Below the pieces are notes generated by a model that did not search any database, was not told the origin of the DNA, and worked only from the letters and a program-made list of their open reading frames with translations. A stretch of DNA of 64,000 nt, taken from positions 155,258,353 to 155,322,352 of the forward strand of contig OX457058.1 in the NCBI GenBank assembly GCA_949752795.1, given 5' to 3'. This document shows, piece after piece, positions 42,452 through 54,125 of the stretch (positions are counted from its first letter, which is position 1; each line of letters starts with the position of its first letter). Both the position numbers and the translations under genes were made by a program. The stretch comes from Hyperoodon ampullatus (taxonomy: Eukaryota > Chordata > Mammalia > Artiodactyla > Ziphiidae).

Positions 42452-43390
42452 TCAAAGATAAGGTGACCATATGTGTGTGGGTTTATCTCTGGGCTTTCTA
42501 TTCCTGTTCCATTGATCTATTTTTCTGTTTTTGTGCCAGTACCATACTGTCTTGATTACTGTAGCTTTGTAGTATAGTCTGAAGTCAGGGAGCCTGATTC
42601 CTCCAGCTCCATTTTTCTTTCTCAAGATTGCTTTGGCTATTCGGGGTCTTTTGTGTTTCCATACAAATTGTGAAATTTTTTGTTCTAGTTCTGTGAAAAA
42701 TGCCAGTGGTAGTTTGATAGGGATTGCATTGAATCTGTAGATTGCTTTGGGTAGTAGAGTCATTTTCACAATGTTGATTCTCCCAATCCAAGAACATGGT
42801 ATATCTCTCCATCTATTTGTATCATCTTTAATTTCTTTCATCAGTGTCTTATAATTTTCTGCATACAGGTCTTTTGTCTCCTTAGGTAGGTTTATTCCTA
42901 GATATTTTATTCTTTTTGTTGCAGTGGTAAATGGGAGTGTTTTCTTAATTTCACTTTCTGATTTTTCATCATTAGTGTATAAGAATGCCAGAGATTTCTG
43001 TGCATTAATTTTGTATCCTGCTACTTTACCAAATTCATTGATTAGCTCTAGTAGTTTTCTGGTAGCATCTTTAGGATTCTCTATGTAGAGTATCATGTCA
43101 TCTGCAAACAGTGACAACTTTACTTCTTTTCCGATTTGGATTCCTTTTATTTCTTTTTCTCCTCTGATTGCTGTGGCTAGAACTTCCAAAACTATGTTGA
43201 ATAAAGGTGGTGAGAGTGGGCAGCCTTGTCTTGTTCCTGATCTTAGTGGAAATGGTTTCAGTTTTTCACCATTGAGGATGATGTTGGCTGTGGGTTTATC
43301 ATATATGGCCTTTATTATGTTGAGGAAAGTTCCCTCTATGCCTATTTTCTGCAGGGTTTTTATCATAAATTGGTGTTGAATTTTGTCAAA
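42452..43390 (-). pseudogene. LINE-1 ORF2 reverse-transcriptase fragment
   Basis: A minus-strand open frame continues for ~310 codons of ORF2. It includes [11 protein letters not shown] (RT fingers/palm) and the catalytic [11 protein letters not shown] motif with its DD pair (about 43,100), followed by the RT thumb region. It starts inside the RT domain, lacks the endonuclease domain and is cut off from the ORF2 C-terminus by the inversion, so it cannot make a working protein. About ten N-terminal residues of the longer open frame come from the antisense of the other half and are not ORF2. Confidence 0.9.
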
Positions 43391-43920
43391 ACAAACACAT
43401 GAAAGAATGCTCAAGATCATTAATCATTAGAGAAATGCAAATCAAAACTACAATGAGATATCATCTCACACCAGTCAGAATGGCCATCATCAAAAAATCT
43501 AGAAACAATAAATGCTGGAGAGGCTGTGGAGAAAAGGGAACACTCTTGCACTGTTGGTAGGAATGCAAATTGATACAGCCACTATGGAGAACAGTATGGA
43601 GGTTCCTTAAAAAACTACAAATAGAACTACCATACGACCCAGCAATCCCACTACTGGGCATATACCCTGAGAAAACCATAATTCAAAAAGAGTCACGTAC
43701 CAAAATGTTCATTGCAGCTCTATTTACAATAGCCAGGACACGGAAGCAACCTAAGTGTCCATCAACAGATGAATGGATAAAGATGTGGCACATATATACA
43801 ATGGAATATTACTCAGCCATAAAAAGAAACGAAATTGAGTTATTTGTAGTGAGGTGCATAGACCTAGAGTCTGTCATACAGAGTGAAGTAAGTCAGAAAG
43901 AGAAAAATACCGTATGCTAA
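43391..43920 (+). pseudogene. LINE-1 ORF2 C-terminal fragment
   Basis: Reads the ORF2 end in sense: [42 protein letters not shown]. The frame has no ORF2 N-terminus in this orientation because that part is inverted upstream. The 3' UTR follows. Confidence 0.88.
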
Positions 43921-44352
43921 CACATATATATGGAATCTAAGAAAAAAAAAGTCATGAAGAACCTAGGGGTAAGACGGGAATAAAGACACAGACCTACTAG
44001 AGCATGGACTTGAGGATATGGGGAGGGGGAAGGGCAAGCTGTGACAAAGTGAGAGAGTGGCATGGACATATATACACTACCAAACGTAAGGTAGATAGCT
44101 AGTGGGAAGCAGCCGCATAGCACAGGGAGATCAGCTAGGTGGTTTGTGACCACCTAGAGGGGTGGGATAGGGAGGGTGGGAGGGAGGGAGATCCAAGAGG
44201 GAAGAGGTATGGGAACATATGTATATGTATAACTGATTCACTTTGTTATAAAGCAGAAACTAACACACCATTGTAAAGCAATTATACTCCAATAAAGATG
44301 TTAAAAAAAAAAAGAAGCCGAGAACTACCTTCTTTGACTTCCAAGTCTGCCT

Positions 44353-44939
44353 TTTTCCTGCCGAGCTGCATAGCTTCCTGAGCCCTGGGATGGGGAGGTG
44401 TGCTCTGCAGGCCTGCTCTGTTCTCCCTCCTGCAGCTGGTGCCTCTCAAGACTCCTCTGAAAATTCTCTTAGGGCAGGGTGTGTGTGTGCATGGTGCTCC
44501 TAGATCTGTCTTGTATCACCTTTTTGCAGAGTATCTTCAACTCAGCGCTAGCCCTGGTAGCCAGCGTTTTCTGCCTTATTCAGCATTTTCCTAGGTACAG
44601 CTGGGAGAACCGGGAAGGGGTAAGGTGAAACGCACACTCCCCCTTGCCCTGAAAGCTCTACAACCAATTCTGTAAGCAGGTTGGGAGATGAGCATTCTCC
44701 TTTGTGTTTGGGCAGACAGACCTGCCTGATTCAGTTTTGTGAATATAGGAGAAGCCCATGGTCATCTTGCCAGGACCTGGGCTTGGCTAGTAATACTTGG
44801 CCACCTAGAAATGCAACTGGGACATAGTTGGGTCTCAGAAATATTTTTTGAATGAATGGATTCTAGTCCTTGCCCAGCACCAGTGTTATTGGGGGCTGAA
44901 ATCTGTTAGTGATTTTCAAAATGGGAGGCAGTCCAGTTT
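44353..44939. other. Unclassified DNA
   Basis: No feature recognised apart from L2-like scraps ('tttgaatgaatggattc' near 44845). Confidence 0.4.
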
Positions 44940-44952
44940 AGAATATGTGGTA

Positions 44953-45214
44953 GGTTTTTTTGCTTTTTTAAAAAAAAAAATTTATTTACTTATTTATTTG
45001 TCTGTGCTGGGTCTTAGTTGCGGCATGCGGGATCTTCTTTGCTGTGTGTGAGATCTTCATCGCTGCATGTGGGATTTTTTTTTTTTTTTTTAGTTGCAGC
45101 ATGCAGATCTTTTAGCTGTGGCATGCGGGATCTAGTATCCTGACCAGGGATCGAACCCGGACCCGCTGCCTTGGGAGCACAGAGTCTTAACCACTGGACC
45201 ACCAGGGAAGTCCC
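44953..45214 (-). mobile_element. CHR-2-type SINE with an internal T17 run
   Basis: The 13-bp TSD AGAATATGTGGTA is at 44940-44952 and 45215-45227. Besides the terminal tail there is a run of 17 T at 45075-45091 in the middle of the body. Confidence 0.9.
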
Positions 45215-45227
45215 AGAATATGTGGTA

Positions 45228-46064
45228 AGACTCACCGTTATAGTAGATCCCACCTTCATAAACTCATCTGTGTGTTGAGTGAACAAATATTTATTGCTTT
45301 CTGAAGAGGTGACCAGGACAGACCAGCCAGTGAGTCTGGTACTCATGGAATTCAGAATTTAGAGGGGAAAATAGACATAAAGCAAGCATTTCGTTGCAAG
45401 TACCTATATCCTGGGCACTGCTGTCTGTCTTCTGTTACCATGTGGCTTTTCTTGACTAAACAACACTGTCATCTTTCCTGCTTCTTTACCCTCTCCTCAG
45501 CTTTCTATGTTACTTCCCCACATCTGGCTACACTCTCCAGCCTCTTTCCCCAGCGCTGGGTGTGAGTTTACCCTTCTTCCTGCAACAGAGGCTTCCTATT
45601 CCTCTTTCTGAGAAGCTCCAGGCAAGCATTCCACACACTGCTCTTGTTAATCTCCTGTGAGTCACTCCCCTGCCTGTGTCCACCCATAAATGCTGGGGGA
45701 ACTTCCCTTGGTCAGGATGGACTCTGAAGAGCACTTTTACCACCTGAAGGACAGTTCCGGGAAGAGATGCCATAGAAAAGTATCATTTTAGGCTCAATTT
45801 TTCCTGGGTGACTTGCCTGTGCCGAGTTCCTACCCTTGGAGGGAAACGTTTTTAGTGCTCATGTCCCTCACTGTCCCCTTCACTGAATGTATCTTTAAGG
45901 ACATTCGGTGGGCCAGATGGAGGGCCAGGGGCTGGAGATGTATGTGGTGATCAGTCTCCACCCCCGTTCTTGTCCTTTTGGGACAAGGAAGTACCTATCA
46001 AATGGTAGTTAATAAGGTATGGAGTCATAGAATCTCAACGATAGGAGGGACCTTATCACTTATT
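45228..46064. other. Unclassified DNA
   Basis: No gene or clear repeat; open frames on the minus strand near 45528-45773 have no domain. Confidence 0.4.
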
Positions 46065-46560
46065 CCAATACTTTTCAAACTTCTTTTTTTTTTTTGTGGT
46101 ACACGGGCCTCTCACTGTTGTGGCCTATCCCGTTGCAGAACACAGGCTCCAGTTGCGCAGGCTCAGCGGCCATGGCTTACAGGCCCAGCCGCTCCGTGGC
46201 ATGTGGGATCTTCCTGGACTGGGGCACGAACCTGTGTCCCCTGCATTGGCAGGCGGACTCTCAACCACTGTGCCACCAGGGAAGCCCTCAAACTTCTTTG
46301 ATCATGACTAACAATAAAACATTTTACATGTTTTTTTTACGTGACACAGTATGCATGCATATACATTATTTGTACTTATGCACATACATATTAAATAAAT
46401 GTATAACAAATGTTTCACAAAGCCAAATTTACCCATAATATGCCTATATTTTCTATTTTATTTCATTTAAAAATGCTGACCCTACAACTCACTAAATTGA
46501 TTTTTGTGACTTAGTATCTCAATATGAAGTTTCAAACTGCAGTTTGGAAAGTACTAATCT
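46065..46560. mobile_element. hAT-type MITE, split by SINE
   Basis: The left end 'caatacttttcaaacttc' and right end 'tgcagtttggaaagtact' are inverted repeats. The AT-rich interior has 'ttctattttatttcattta' and 'ctcactaaattgattttt'. Confidence 0.65.
46087..46287 (-). mobile_element. CHR-1-type SINE
   Basis: The 12-bp TSD 'tcaaacttcttt' is at 46075-46086 and 46288-46299. It is inserted at the left end of the hAT-type element. More diverged than most copies. Confidence 0.92.
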
Positions 46561-47214
46561 AACAGTAACCTGGAGCTTACACTCTATCCTGTTGTCAAGT
46601 AGTTGTCTAGTCTTTGCTGGGATTTCTGTGGTGATCGGGAACTCAGTGTCTACCTAGGAAGTCAATTCTATCTTTGGACAGTTTTGTCTGTTAAAAAGTT
46701 TCCTTATAATGACCTTAAATCTGGTCTTCCACAAATGACTCATTCTTATTCCATGTAAAATCCCCTCAGAATAGCAACTGTGCCATCTTCCATTCCTCAG
46801 TCTTGTATAATGTTGTAACTCTGGATCAGTAGTGTGCTTGAGCCAGTGTGTACCAGCTTGTGAGAGCCAATTTCCCAAATTTAGGAGTTTTGTGAATCAA
46901 TTATTAAAAGTCATTATTAAAAATTAAATTCTATGACTTACAAATTAAAACCAAAGGTAATAAGTACTCAATGCTCATCACTTTATTTTACTACATTTGA
47001 CTGTTGTCTACGCTCTTGAAGTTACATCTACTGAACTTGGTGGTAGAAATACCATACGATGGTGTGCTACCGCCCATCTCTTCCCCGCTCTGTGCTCAAT
47101 GGCATCACATTAGTAGCTCGAAATTGGCCATGGTGGGGGTATTTATACCGTGAAAATCAGCAAATACGACAGGGCTCCACCCCCAGGAAAGCCAGTTGTT
47201 AAGTACTTACCAGC
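46561..47214. other. Unclassified DNA
   Basis: No recognisable feature. Confidence 0.4.
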
Positions 47215-47430
47215 ACACCACTGCTCTGCAGTTGCACCACTTGGGTTTAATCTCAGCTGCAGCACTTGCTAGCTGTGTGACTTGGACAAGTCAGTTACCA
47301 TATCTGTGGTTCAGTGTCTTTGCACAATGCCCAGCTTTCAACAGTTGCTTTGAGGATTAAATGAATTAACCCATATGAAGTGCTTAGAACAATGCCTGGT
47401 ACATGGCATCTTTGTAGGTGTTAGCTGTCG
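47215..47430 (+). mobile_element. MIR SINE
   Basis: Near full-length sense MIR: 'cacttgctagctgtgtgact', 'ttgaggattaaatgaattaa', 'gtgcttagaacaatgcctgg'. Confidence 0.85.
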
Positions 47431-48269
47431 TCTAGGCTAACTGTTGCTAAATTATTCCATTCTCCCTGGAAAGGTATGGTTTTCAGGAGTCACTCAGCCT
47501 GGTCACGCTCCCCTATCTTGCCTTCATCTTCAACCTATGGGTTTGTTTTCTCTTCCCAGCCAGATCACAGGGCCCCTGAGAGTAGGGGTGGTTGGCTTGT
47601 TCTTTGCAACCTCTAGGTTCTGGCATTGAGTTGGGTGCAGCCTGGATGCTCAGTCTCATTGACAAATGGGAACCTTGAGGGGCCCTTGCTGTTCCAGTGT
47701 GATGCTCTTCTCCTGGTGGAGGGCTCTGGGCTTGGCTGGATGATTTGAGGATGAATAAGTATTTTGGTTGAGGCAGTCCTGAGCTGGCTAGCAATCTCAG
47801 ACAGCCCAGCTGCCACCAGGTGGTTGGCCGATAAATTGCTAGGCCTTACCCTCCCTGCAACTCGATAAAGCTGAAGCATAAACAGCATCTAGTGTCAGTG
47901 ATGAAGCATCTGGCTTCTCCCTCAGCTCTCGACAAGGCTTCATGGAATGTATTTAGGTCCTGATTATTTCTTGCATACAGTTGCTGTGCTATTTGAAGAA
48001 GTCGAGAGACTCTCCTGCCTCAAAACAGCTCCACTGGTGTCTGTATTTTACCGTTAGGGATTTATTTTTTGAGGGTAAGCAGTGCTTTCTCTGTAAGGTT
48101 TTATTTTACAATGGTGGTACCTTGGGAGAGTGGCATCTTATTAAGCCTCTAAAATCTTAGTGTGAATGTACTTGTCAGCTACCTTGCCCCCTGCTTCACT
48201 GCCATGTCTTATCAAAGTGGGCAGCAATTCCAAAGAAATGCTGGAGGCAGCACTGTGTGGTGTCGATTC
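47431..48269. other. Single-copy-looking DNA
   Basis: No repeat recognised. Open frames on both strands near 47513-47890 have no domain. Confidence 0.4.
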
Positions 48270-48905
48270 CCAAAGCTGGCTGCACTTTCAGAATCACCAG
48301 GAGATGCTTTTGCTTAATTAGAAAAATTTTCATTTAATAACTATTGACCCCCCCCACAAAGTAAATGTCACTCAGACAATCTCATTATTTAGATATGTTT
48401 CTGTATATTAATAAGAAACAAAAATTTCCCCCTCAACTTATCCACTTCCAACCTCGGGAGTCTTTAAAAAGCAATGATTTCCTGGGTCCCTCCCTAAACC
48501 TACAGAAATGGAATTTTCTGGAATGGGGGCCAGGAGTCCTTATTTTAAAATATTCTTGGGACTTCCGTGGTGGCGCAGTGGTTAAGAATCTGCCTGCCAA
48601 CGCAGGGGACACGGCTTTGAGCCCTGGTCCAGCAAGATCCCACATGCCGCAGAGCAACTAAGCCTGTGCGCCATAACTACTGAGCCCACGTGCCACAACT
48701 CCTGAAGCCCGTGCACCTAGAGCCCGTGCTCTGCAACAAGAGGAGCCACTGCAATGAGAAGCTTGCGCACGGCAATGAAGAGTAGCTCCCGCACACAGCA
48801 ACGAAGACCCAACACAGCCAAAAATAAAAATAAATAAAAATTTTAAAAAGTCTGCCCTGTTTAAAGAAAATAAAAATCTCTCCCAGTGATTCCTATTGTG
48901 CAGAC
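48270..48905. mobile_element. hAT (MER5/MER20-like) fossil, interrupted
   Basis: 'gcactttcagaatcaccagg', 'tcctgggtccctccctaaac' and 'ggggccaggagtccttattt' are in the order of a MER5/20-type element, split by an AT-rich stretch and a SINE. Confidence 0.5.
48556..48844 (+). mobile_element. CHR-2-type SINE
   Basis: 'gggacttccgtggtggcgca', 'gtggttaagaatctgcctgc', then repeated 'gagcccgtg' segments and an (AAAT)n tail. A clean TSD is not visible because the flanks are AT-rich. Confidence 0.88.
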
Positions 48906-48954
48906 AGGCGTGGGAACTAGTGGAGTAGTGGATTGATGTTTCTTAGTGATAGGT

Positions 48955-49170
48955 ACCATATTTGATCCATTTCTGTGTTCCCGTGTCTCCTCACCCAGGG
49001 CTTGGTGCGTAGCAGCACAAAGTCGGTGCTTAATAAGTGATGTTTAAACTAAACTGGAAGAGGCTAGGTGTTGGGCAGACTTGGATTTGAGTCTAAACTC
49101 TACCACTTCCTGTGTACCCTGCGCGGGTGACTGCCTCCTTATCTGGGAAATCAGGACAATAATGTGCACA
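48955..49170 (+). mobile_element. L2 tail followed by MIR fragment
   Basis: 48955-49050 is an L2 end ('ggcttggtgcgtagcagcac', 'gtcggtgcttaataagtga'). 49065-49170 is a sense MIR ('ttggatttgagtctaaactc'). Confidence 0.6.
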
Positions 49171-50004
49171 AAAATAGGGTCAAGGGCCAGTGGGATTGCC
49201 CCACCCCTTGTCATGCCTCCCTTCCTGGAGCTGTCAGGGGAAAGGAGGCAGTCACTTAGAAGACAGGGTAAGTTTCAGTTACTCAGGGGGCAACTATAAG
49301 CCTCCTTCAAGCACTGGCCTTACCCTGCTGCCACAGGTCTTACGGCACTGCCTGTGGGCTGCAGAAAGAAAAAGCTAGTGACGTTGGCCGGGCTGGAATT
49401 GATTCCATCTCTGCCTGTGGCTGGATTGATCCGATTCCTGCTTGATATCTGCAATTAGGAGACCAACTGAAGCTAATTTCCAGCTCGACCAGCCCTAGCT
49501 CCTGAGGATTGTCAGGGAGGTCTCCTTAGAGGAAGGCAAGAGTCTAGAGGGAGCTTGCAGAGAAGGGGGAGTGTACTCCTCTGGGGGTGGGATTGTGTGT
49601 GTGTGTGTGTGTGTGTCCCCTCCATCTTCACACATAAGGGAAGGAGCTATGACCGCCTTCCCCACCGTCTTAGTGTGACTTTTTGACACCTGCGTCTCCC
49701 AATCCTTTTCCATTCTAGTTTCAATAATCATCATACGACTGCATTTTTTAAAATGTTTTCTTGAACTGGGGACTTTGGAGTGCTTAGGGGGAGGGACAGC
49801 AGAGGCATCAGCAAGTATCCGTAGCTGCGCTCTGTGGCCTCTTACTTTTGGAGGAAGGGAGTGGGCTTGTGTCACTTCAGGGATTTGGTTTCTGGCTGAG
49901 GTCTCTGGTGGAACCCTGGAGCCAATTCTTGGAGTGCAGAGAGGTAAAAAAGTGTGCTGCTCCGGATTTGGTTATTTGGGGGCTCAGCTGTTCCAGGAAT
50001 TGAG
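49171..50004. other. Single-copy-looking DNA, candidate conserved element
   Basis: 49385-49500 carries repeated homeodomain-like words ('ggaattgattcc', 'ggattgatccgattcc', 'ctgcaattagg'). (TG)n lies at 49594-49616. No gene recognised. Confidence 0.3.
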
Positions 50005-50155
50005 GCTCCCTAAGTTTGTTTCTTTTTCTGTAAAATAGGATAACAATATCTATTTTACAAAAGGGTAGGGACTCGATGAGAAAACCCAGGAAAAGAACCT
50101 GGCATGGTCCTTGGAACATAGTAGCTGCTCAATAATTGGTAACCGTTGTGGCTAT
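50005..50155 (+). mobile_element. MIR SINE fragment
   Basis: 'ttctgtaaaataggataaca', 'acctggcatggtccttggaa' and 'catagtagctgctcaataat'. Confidence 0.75.
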
Positions 50156-51169
50156 TGTAATTTTTCTTAGTTTCTCCTCTGTTTTAAGACCCTCTCCCCA
50201 TTTAAATATATCTGAAGTCATGTCGTGTCTTGCAGTCTTGTACACTTTATGGTGTTTTGTTCCTCTCCTTCCCCAAGAGCTGTTGTTAAATCAGTGATGA
50301 CTTTTATAACTAAGAGTTTCTCAGACCTGAAAAAATGTGCTATCAGAGTTCTGTTTCCCAACCCTCAGCTGGGACTGCAATGATACGCAGAGTTGTTTGG
50401 CCAATAACCCCTTTATAAAAAGGTAATTGAGCAGGAGTTAAAGGTGTATCAGCAGCTAAGTGAACAAAATTAAGGTGGCATTGAAGAAAGGGGAAAGTTT
50501 GCAGAAAAGTAGATAACCGTGTAAAGCTGCACATGGAGAAAAATATTTAGGGACTTCTCTGATCTGGGCATCCCCAGAACCTGTGTTTCTTGTTGCATCC
50601 TGCTCACCTGCTTGCCTCTAGAAAAGCCCCTCTCCTCCTGTGGGGTTATCTGCCTTAGGGACCCTAGTAGAGTCTGCAGGATGAGGCGTTTGCTCATTTG
50701 TGACAGGGTATCTTGGCTCCCCGCACACGGACCAGTCTACTGATGCACTCAATTAAAATTAAAAAACAATTTAGAGCCTAATTCCTAAGACATTAGGAAA
50801 TAGCAAAATGTGGTATAATTCTGGCACCTCCATTCATAACTACCACAAAAAGAATTTGAAGATGTCCTAAGCCTTTCTCGTTTTGTATGCCTGTGTGCAC
50901 GTATGTGTGCTGTGCAATTAGGGGACCTGATGTTCCTGAGAGAACCTCTTATTGGAATCGTTCCAGAGAATTTACACCTTGCTGCAGGCACCAGCCGCCA
51001 AAGGAAGCTTCCAAGCCCTCTGTGGGTTCCAGGTGCTGGGCTGTGAGCAAAATCCTTCTGGGGTCTTGCCTTTCATTCCCACATTTTTGGCAGGGTAGGA
51101 AGTGGACAGTGCTTTCACTAGAGTGAAACTGTGTAGGCTGATGATAAAACTATTACTGATTCTACCACC
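50156..51169. other. Unclassified DNA
   Basis: No gene, RNA or clear repeat recognised. Confidence 0.4.
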
Positions 51170-51365
51170 ACTGCCTTAGGTAGGAGCTGACACTTGTTGA
51201 AGGCTTGCTATGTGGAAGGTACTATGCTAAACATGTAACTTGCAATTCCTAATTTGATTCTCACAATGTTCCTATTAGAGAAATTCTATTATGAACACCA
51301 TTTTGCAGATGAGGAAATATAATCCCAGAAGACTTGCTTTATGATTCCCAAGTCAGCCTGACTCC
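51170..51365 (-). mobile_element. MIR SINE
   Basis: 'gaaggcttgctatgtggaag', 'ttttgcagatgaggaaatat' and 'caagtcagcctgactccaca'. Confidence 0.8.
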
Positions 51366-51584
51366 ACACTCCCGAGTTTTAAGTTCTCTGCCAAGATCAC
51401 TGCCTTCTTGGTAGCCCTGGATAAGGGTGCTGAGCATGTGGGTAGATGTGCTGGGAGGGGTTTTGGGGGTCCTGAGCTGTGTATGCTCCATGTGAGCCCT
51501 GCTCTGTCCTGGGTAGCCCCTGCCTAGATCTCCCTTAGGGTTGCTCATCACATGACTCCAGGAAGCATCATCCACATCTTGGTC

Positions 51585-51770
51585 TATGGCAAAAGATGAC
51601 AAACTTGTAAAAGGCCCAATACTATTTTTGGCTTTGCAGGCATTACAATCTCTGTTGCAAATACCCACCTCTGCTGCTGTAGTGTGAAATCTGCCACTCA
51701 TAAATGAATGGACGTGGCTGTGTTCCAGTAACAAAATCAGGTGGCACGTTGTAGATTGCTGACCTCAGGT
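51585..51770 (+). mobile_element. hAT-type MITE (MER20-like)
   Basis: 'aaaggcccaatactattttt', 'ggctttgcaggcattacaat', 'ggacgtggctgtgttccagt' and an end 'gattgctgacctc'. Confidence 0.7.
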
Positions 51771-52558
51771 CTGTGGCAGTCAAAGGGGTGACATTCACAG
51801 ACATCCAGGTGGAGGGTGCCCCCCAGGGGGGTGCAATGAGTGAACTCTGCTTTTCGATGACTGACGAGTACTTCTGAGGGGGAGAGAATCGTCATCTGTG
51901 TTGAACGAAGCCCATGTGTGTGTATGCGTGTGTGGGTTTGGGGGTAGGGGTGGGGTAGGAGTATGTATATGTGTACTTGTATAAATGAATCACATTCCTT
52001 ATTAAAACCATCCTAGTTTCATAATCCTTATTTAAACAAAAGCAAAAATGCCAGCATTGTCAGGAGAGCCTTGCAGGTAGGGAAGGATGGTGTGACTCAA
52101 GGGCTCCCTGAGTTTCAGTTGTCTTTGGTGGGGGAAGGGTTCCCTATGGTCACTGAAACAGTGATTCCAGGGATGTGCTATTCCCCCCTTTAAAGGTCAG
52201 GCCCCAGCACAGGCAAACATCTTCCTAAGTCCTTTTTAATGCAGCCAAAAGATAAAGAGATTCGAGATTTTTCAGAGCGTTCAGAGGAAACCAAAGGGAT
52301 AAATGCATATGACACAAAAATACATCCAGTTTACCACATACAGATTTCTGACCCTACCCCAGCCTGCTTGTCTCCGTGGGTCTCAGAGTCTCTCCTATTT
52401 TATACTCTCTTCTGGTACCTTCTAATTAAGTCTTGCTTTAGGCCCGGGGATACCCCCATCCCTAGGTAATCAGTGGCACGTGGGGTTTGTCATTACGAAT
52501 GACCTACCTGGAGGACCTCATTCTCAACATACAAAGGAGGGCCCACAGCCATGACGTG
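51771..52558. other. Unclassified DNA
   Basis: GT/G-rich at 51911-51965. No gene recognised. Confidence 0.4.
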
Positions 52559-52570
52559 CCAATTAGCTTT

Positions 52571-52886
52571 TTATTATTATTATTATTATTGGCTGCGTTG
52601 GGTCTTTGTTGCTGCACGTGGGCTTTCTCTAGTTGCTTTGAGCGGGAGCTACTCTTCGTTGTGGTGTGCGGGCTTCTCATTGTGGTGGCCTCTCTTGTGG
52701 AGCACGGGCTCTAGGTGCGCGGGCTCAGTAGTTGTGACTCGTGGGCTCTAGAGTGTAGGCTCAGCAGTTGTGGCTCATGGGCTTAGTTGCTCCGCGACAT
52801 GTGGGATCTTCCCGGACCAGGGCTCGAAGCTGTGTCCCCTGCATTGGCAGGCGGATTTTAACCACTGCGCCACCAGGGAAGTCCCT
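52571..52886 (-). mobile_element. CHR-2-type SINE with (ATT)n tail
   Basis: The perfect 12-bp TSD 'ccaattagcttt' is at 52559-52570 and 52887-52898. The tail side is seven ATT-type units; the body ends 'ccaccagggaagtccct'. Confidence 0.93.
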
Positions 52887-52898
52887 CCAATTAGCTTT

Positions 52899-53929
52899 AA
52901 GTGAATTAAAAAACCTATAAGTGGTACAAGGAAAATAAGGTACATTTAGAAAGAAAGAAAATAAAAATCAGGTGTAGTCCTTCCATTCAGGGACGACCAC
53001 CGCACATTCTGGTGCATCGTTCTCCACGCCCTTTTGGTAACACACTCGGTGTCTTTCTTGAACCACAAGTATAAATCCGCACAACAGTAATGACAGTGCA
53101 GTAATAGAAGGGTCATTCCGTCACAGCAGAATAAGCACTGAGAGATGTTTGATGAGGGGGAAGGGAGGGGAGAGAAACAACAGAACCACACAAGGTGCTG
53201 GGCGGGCAGCTGTGCCTCTGTTGCTTTCTGGGTGCTCAGAATGGGAACAGTGACAGGGAGGGAGCAGGGTGGGCGTGCACAGCTGTCTGAGATGTCCTTG
53301 CCGTCTCTTGCCTTGGAAGGGAGGTGGCAACCGTTCTGCAAATGGAGATGGGATAGGGGTGGGAGCTGGTGCCTCCTTCTCATTCTCTCCAGCTGCCCAT
53401 CCATCCTGGTCAATGATGCTTGTCCATCACTGCTGAGATCCAAGTCCAGCCATGTCCGAGGGGAACATCTGTTCCCATGGTTGCAGGTTCCTGCAGTCCT
53501 GAAGCCAGAGTGAATGCAGAAGTCAAACTTGGGGTCACTGGTGTGTGTGTGCTGTGGGTGTGGAGAGGAGGTGCAGAATGGAGTGCAGGGTGTCTGATGT
53601 CATTGGAGGCACTGCCTGTTACTCTCTGGGCAGTTGGCACAACCAACCCACTGGTCGTTGGGGCTCTGAGTCCCCTGGGGCAGCGTCTGGCAGAAGGATG
53701 TAGGCAGTGGTTCTTTGGGAGCTCAAGAGGCTGTGGGTAGAAAGCGGAGCACAGAATGTGCTTGTCTCCTGGTCTCTGTGCCACTCAGCATCAGCCGTGT
53801 AATAGAGGATGGGTTTCTCGTGTTACCATATTATGAGGGCTTTATGGACACTGTTCCTTGTAGCCTCAGAGACCAGGTGTTCACAGCAGGACCTGCTTCC
53901 ATCTTTTCATTAGTTCTGCCACCAGTTCT
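52899..53929. other. Mostly unclassified DNA
   Basis: 52960-53100 has old LINE-like wording ('ccttccattcagggacgacc'). Overlapping open frames up to 165 codons around 52946-53784 on both strands show no domain or repeat family. I do not call them genes. Confidence 0.35.
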
Positions 53930-54125
53930 GCACAGATAGCACAGGGGTTAAGAACCTGTGCTCTGGAGTTAAACAAAAGTGGGTTCAAATACAAGCTCCT
54001 GTGTGTGCTGGCTATGTGACCTTGAGCAAGAGATAAAATTTCTCAGTGCCTGTTTCCATCCCTGAGAATGAGGATAACAATGCCTGTTTTCAGAGTTCAG
54101 GGAAGGATTAGTTCAATTAATCACC
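53930..54125 (+). mobile_element. MIR SINE
   Basis: Near full-length sense MIR from 'agcacaggggttaagaacct' through 'gctggctatgtgaccttgag' to 'ggaaggattagttcaatta'. Confidence 0.85.

Larger units (their letters stand above)
41939..44314. mobile_element. LINE-1 with inverted 5' half (twin priming)
   Basis: 2,376 bp between copies of the 13-bp TSD 'aagccgagaacta' (41926-41938 and 44315-44327). 41939-43390 is minus-strand ORF2; 43391-44314 is plus-strand ORF2 end, 3' UTR, AATAAA (44291-44296) and an A tail. The inverted part ends in ORF2 at the codons for IYRLPTDT, and the plus part starts at [10 protein letters not shown], which is the next stretch of ORF2. So the two halves are contiguous in the parent LINE-1, with only a few shared bases. 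5'-truncated at the FDKIQH region. Little diverged, so relatively young. Confidence 0.95.
41735..44352 (-). mobile_element. MIR SINE split by the twin-primed LINE-1
   Basis: 41735-41925 ('tctattttacaggcaaggga', 'ggaactttcccagttagtga') continues at 44328-44352 ('ctttgacttccaagtctgcc'). The LINE-1 and its TSD fill the gap. Confidence 0.75.

Noticed and set aside
42452..43420. Novel reverse-transcriptase system (for example a retron-like or domesticated RT)
   Set aside because: The RT motifs are ordinary LINE-1 ORF2, in a twin-primed insertion with TSD; the frame is cut by the inversion junction.
52946..53784. 165-codon and 124-codon frames on the minus strand
   Set aside because: They overlap equally long frames on the plus strand, have no domain and show no codon or start context that favours one of them.
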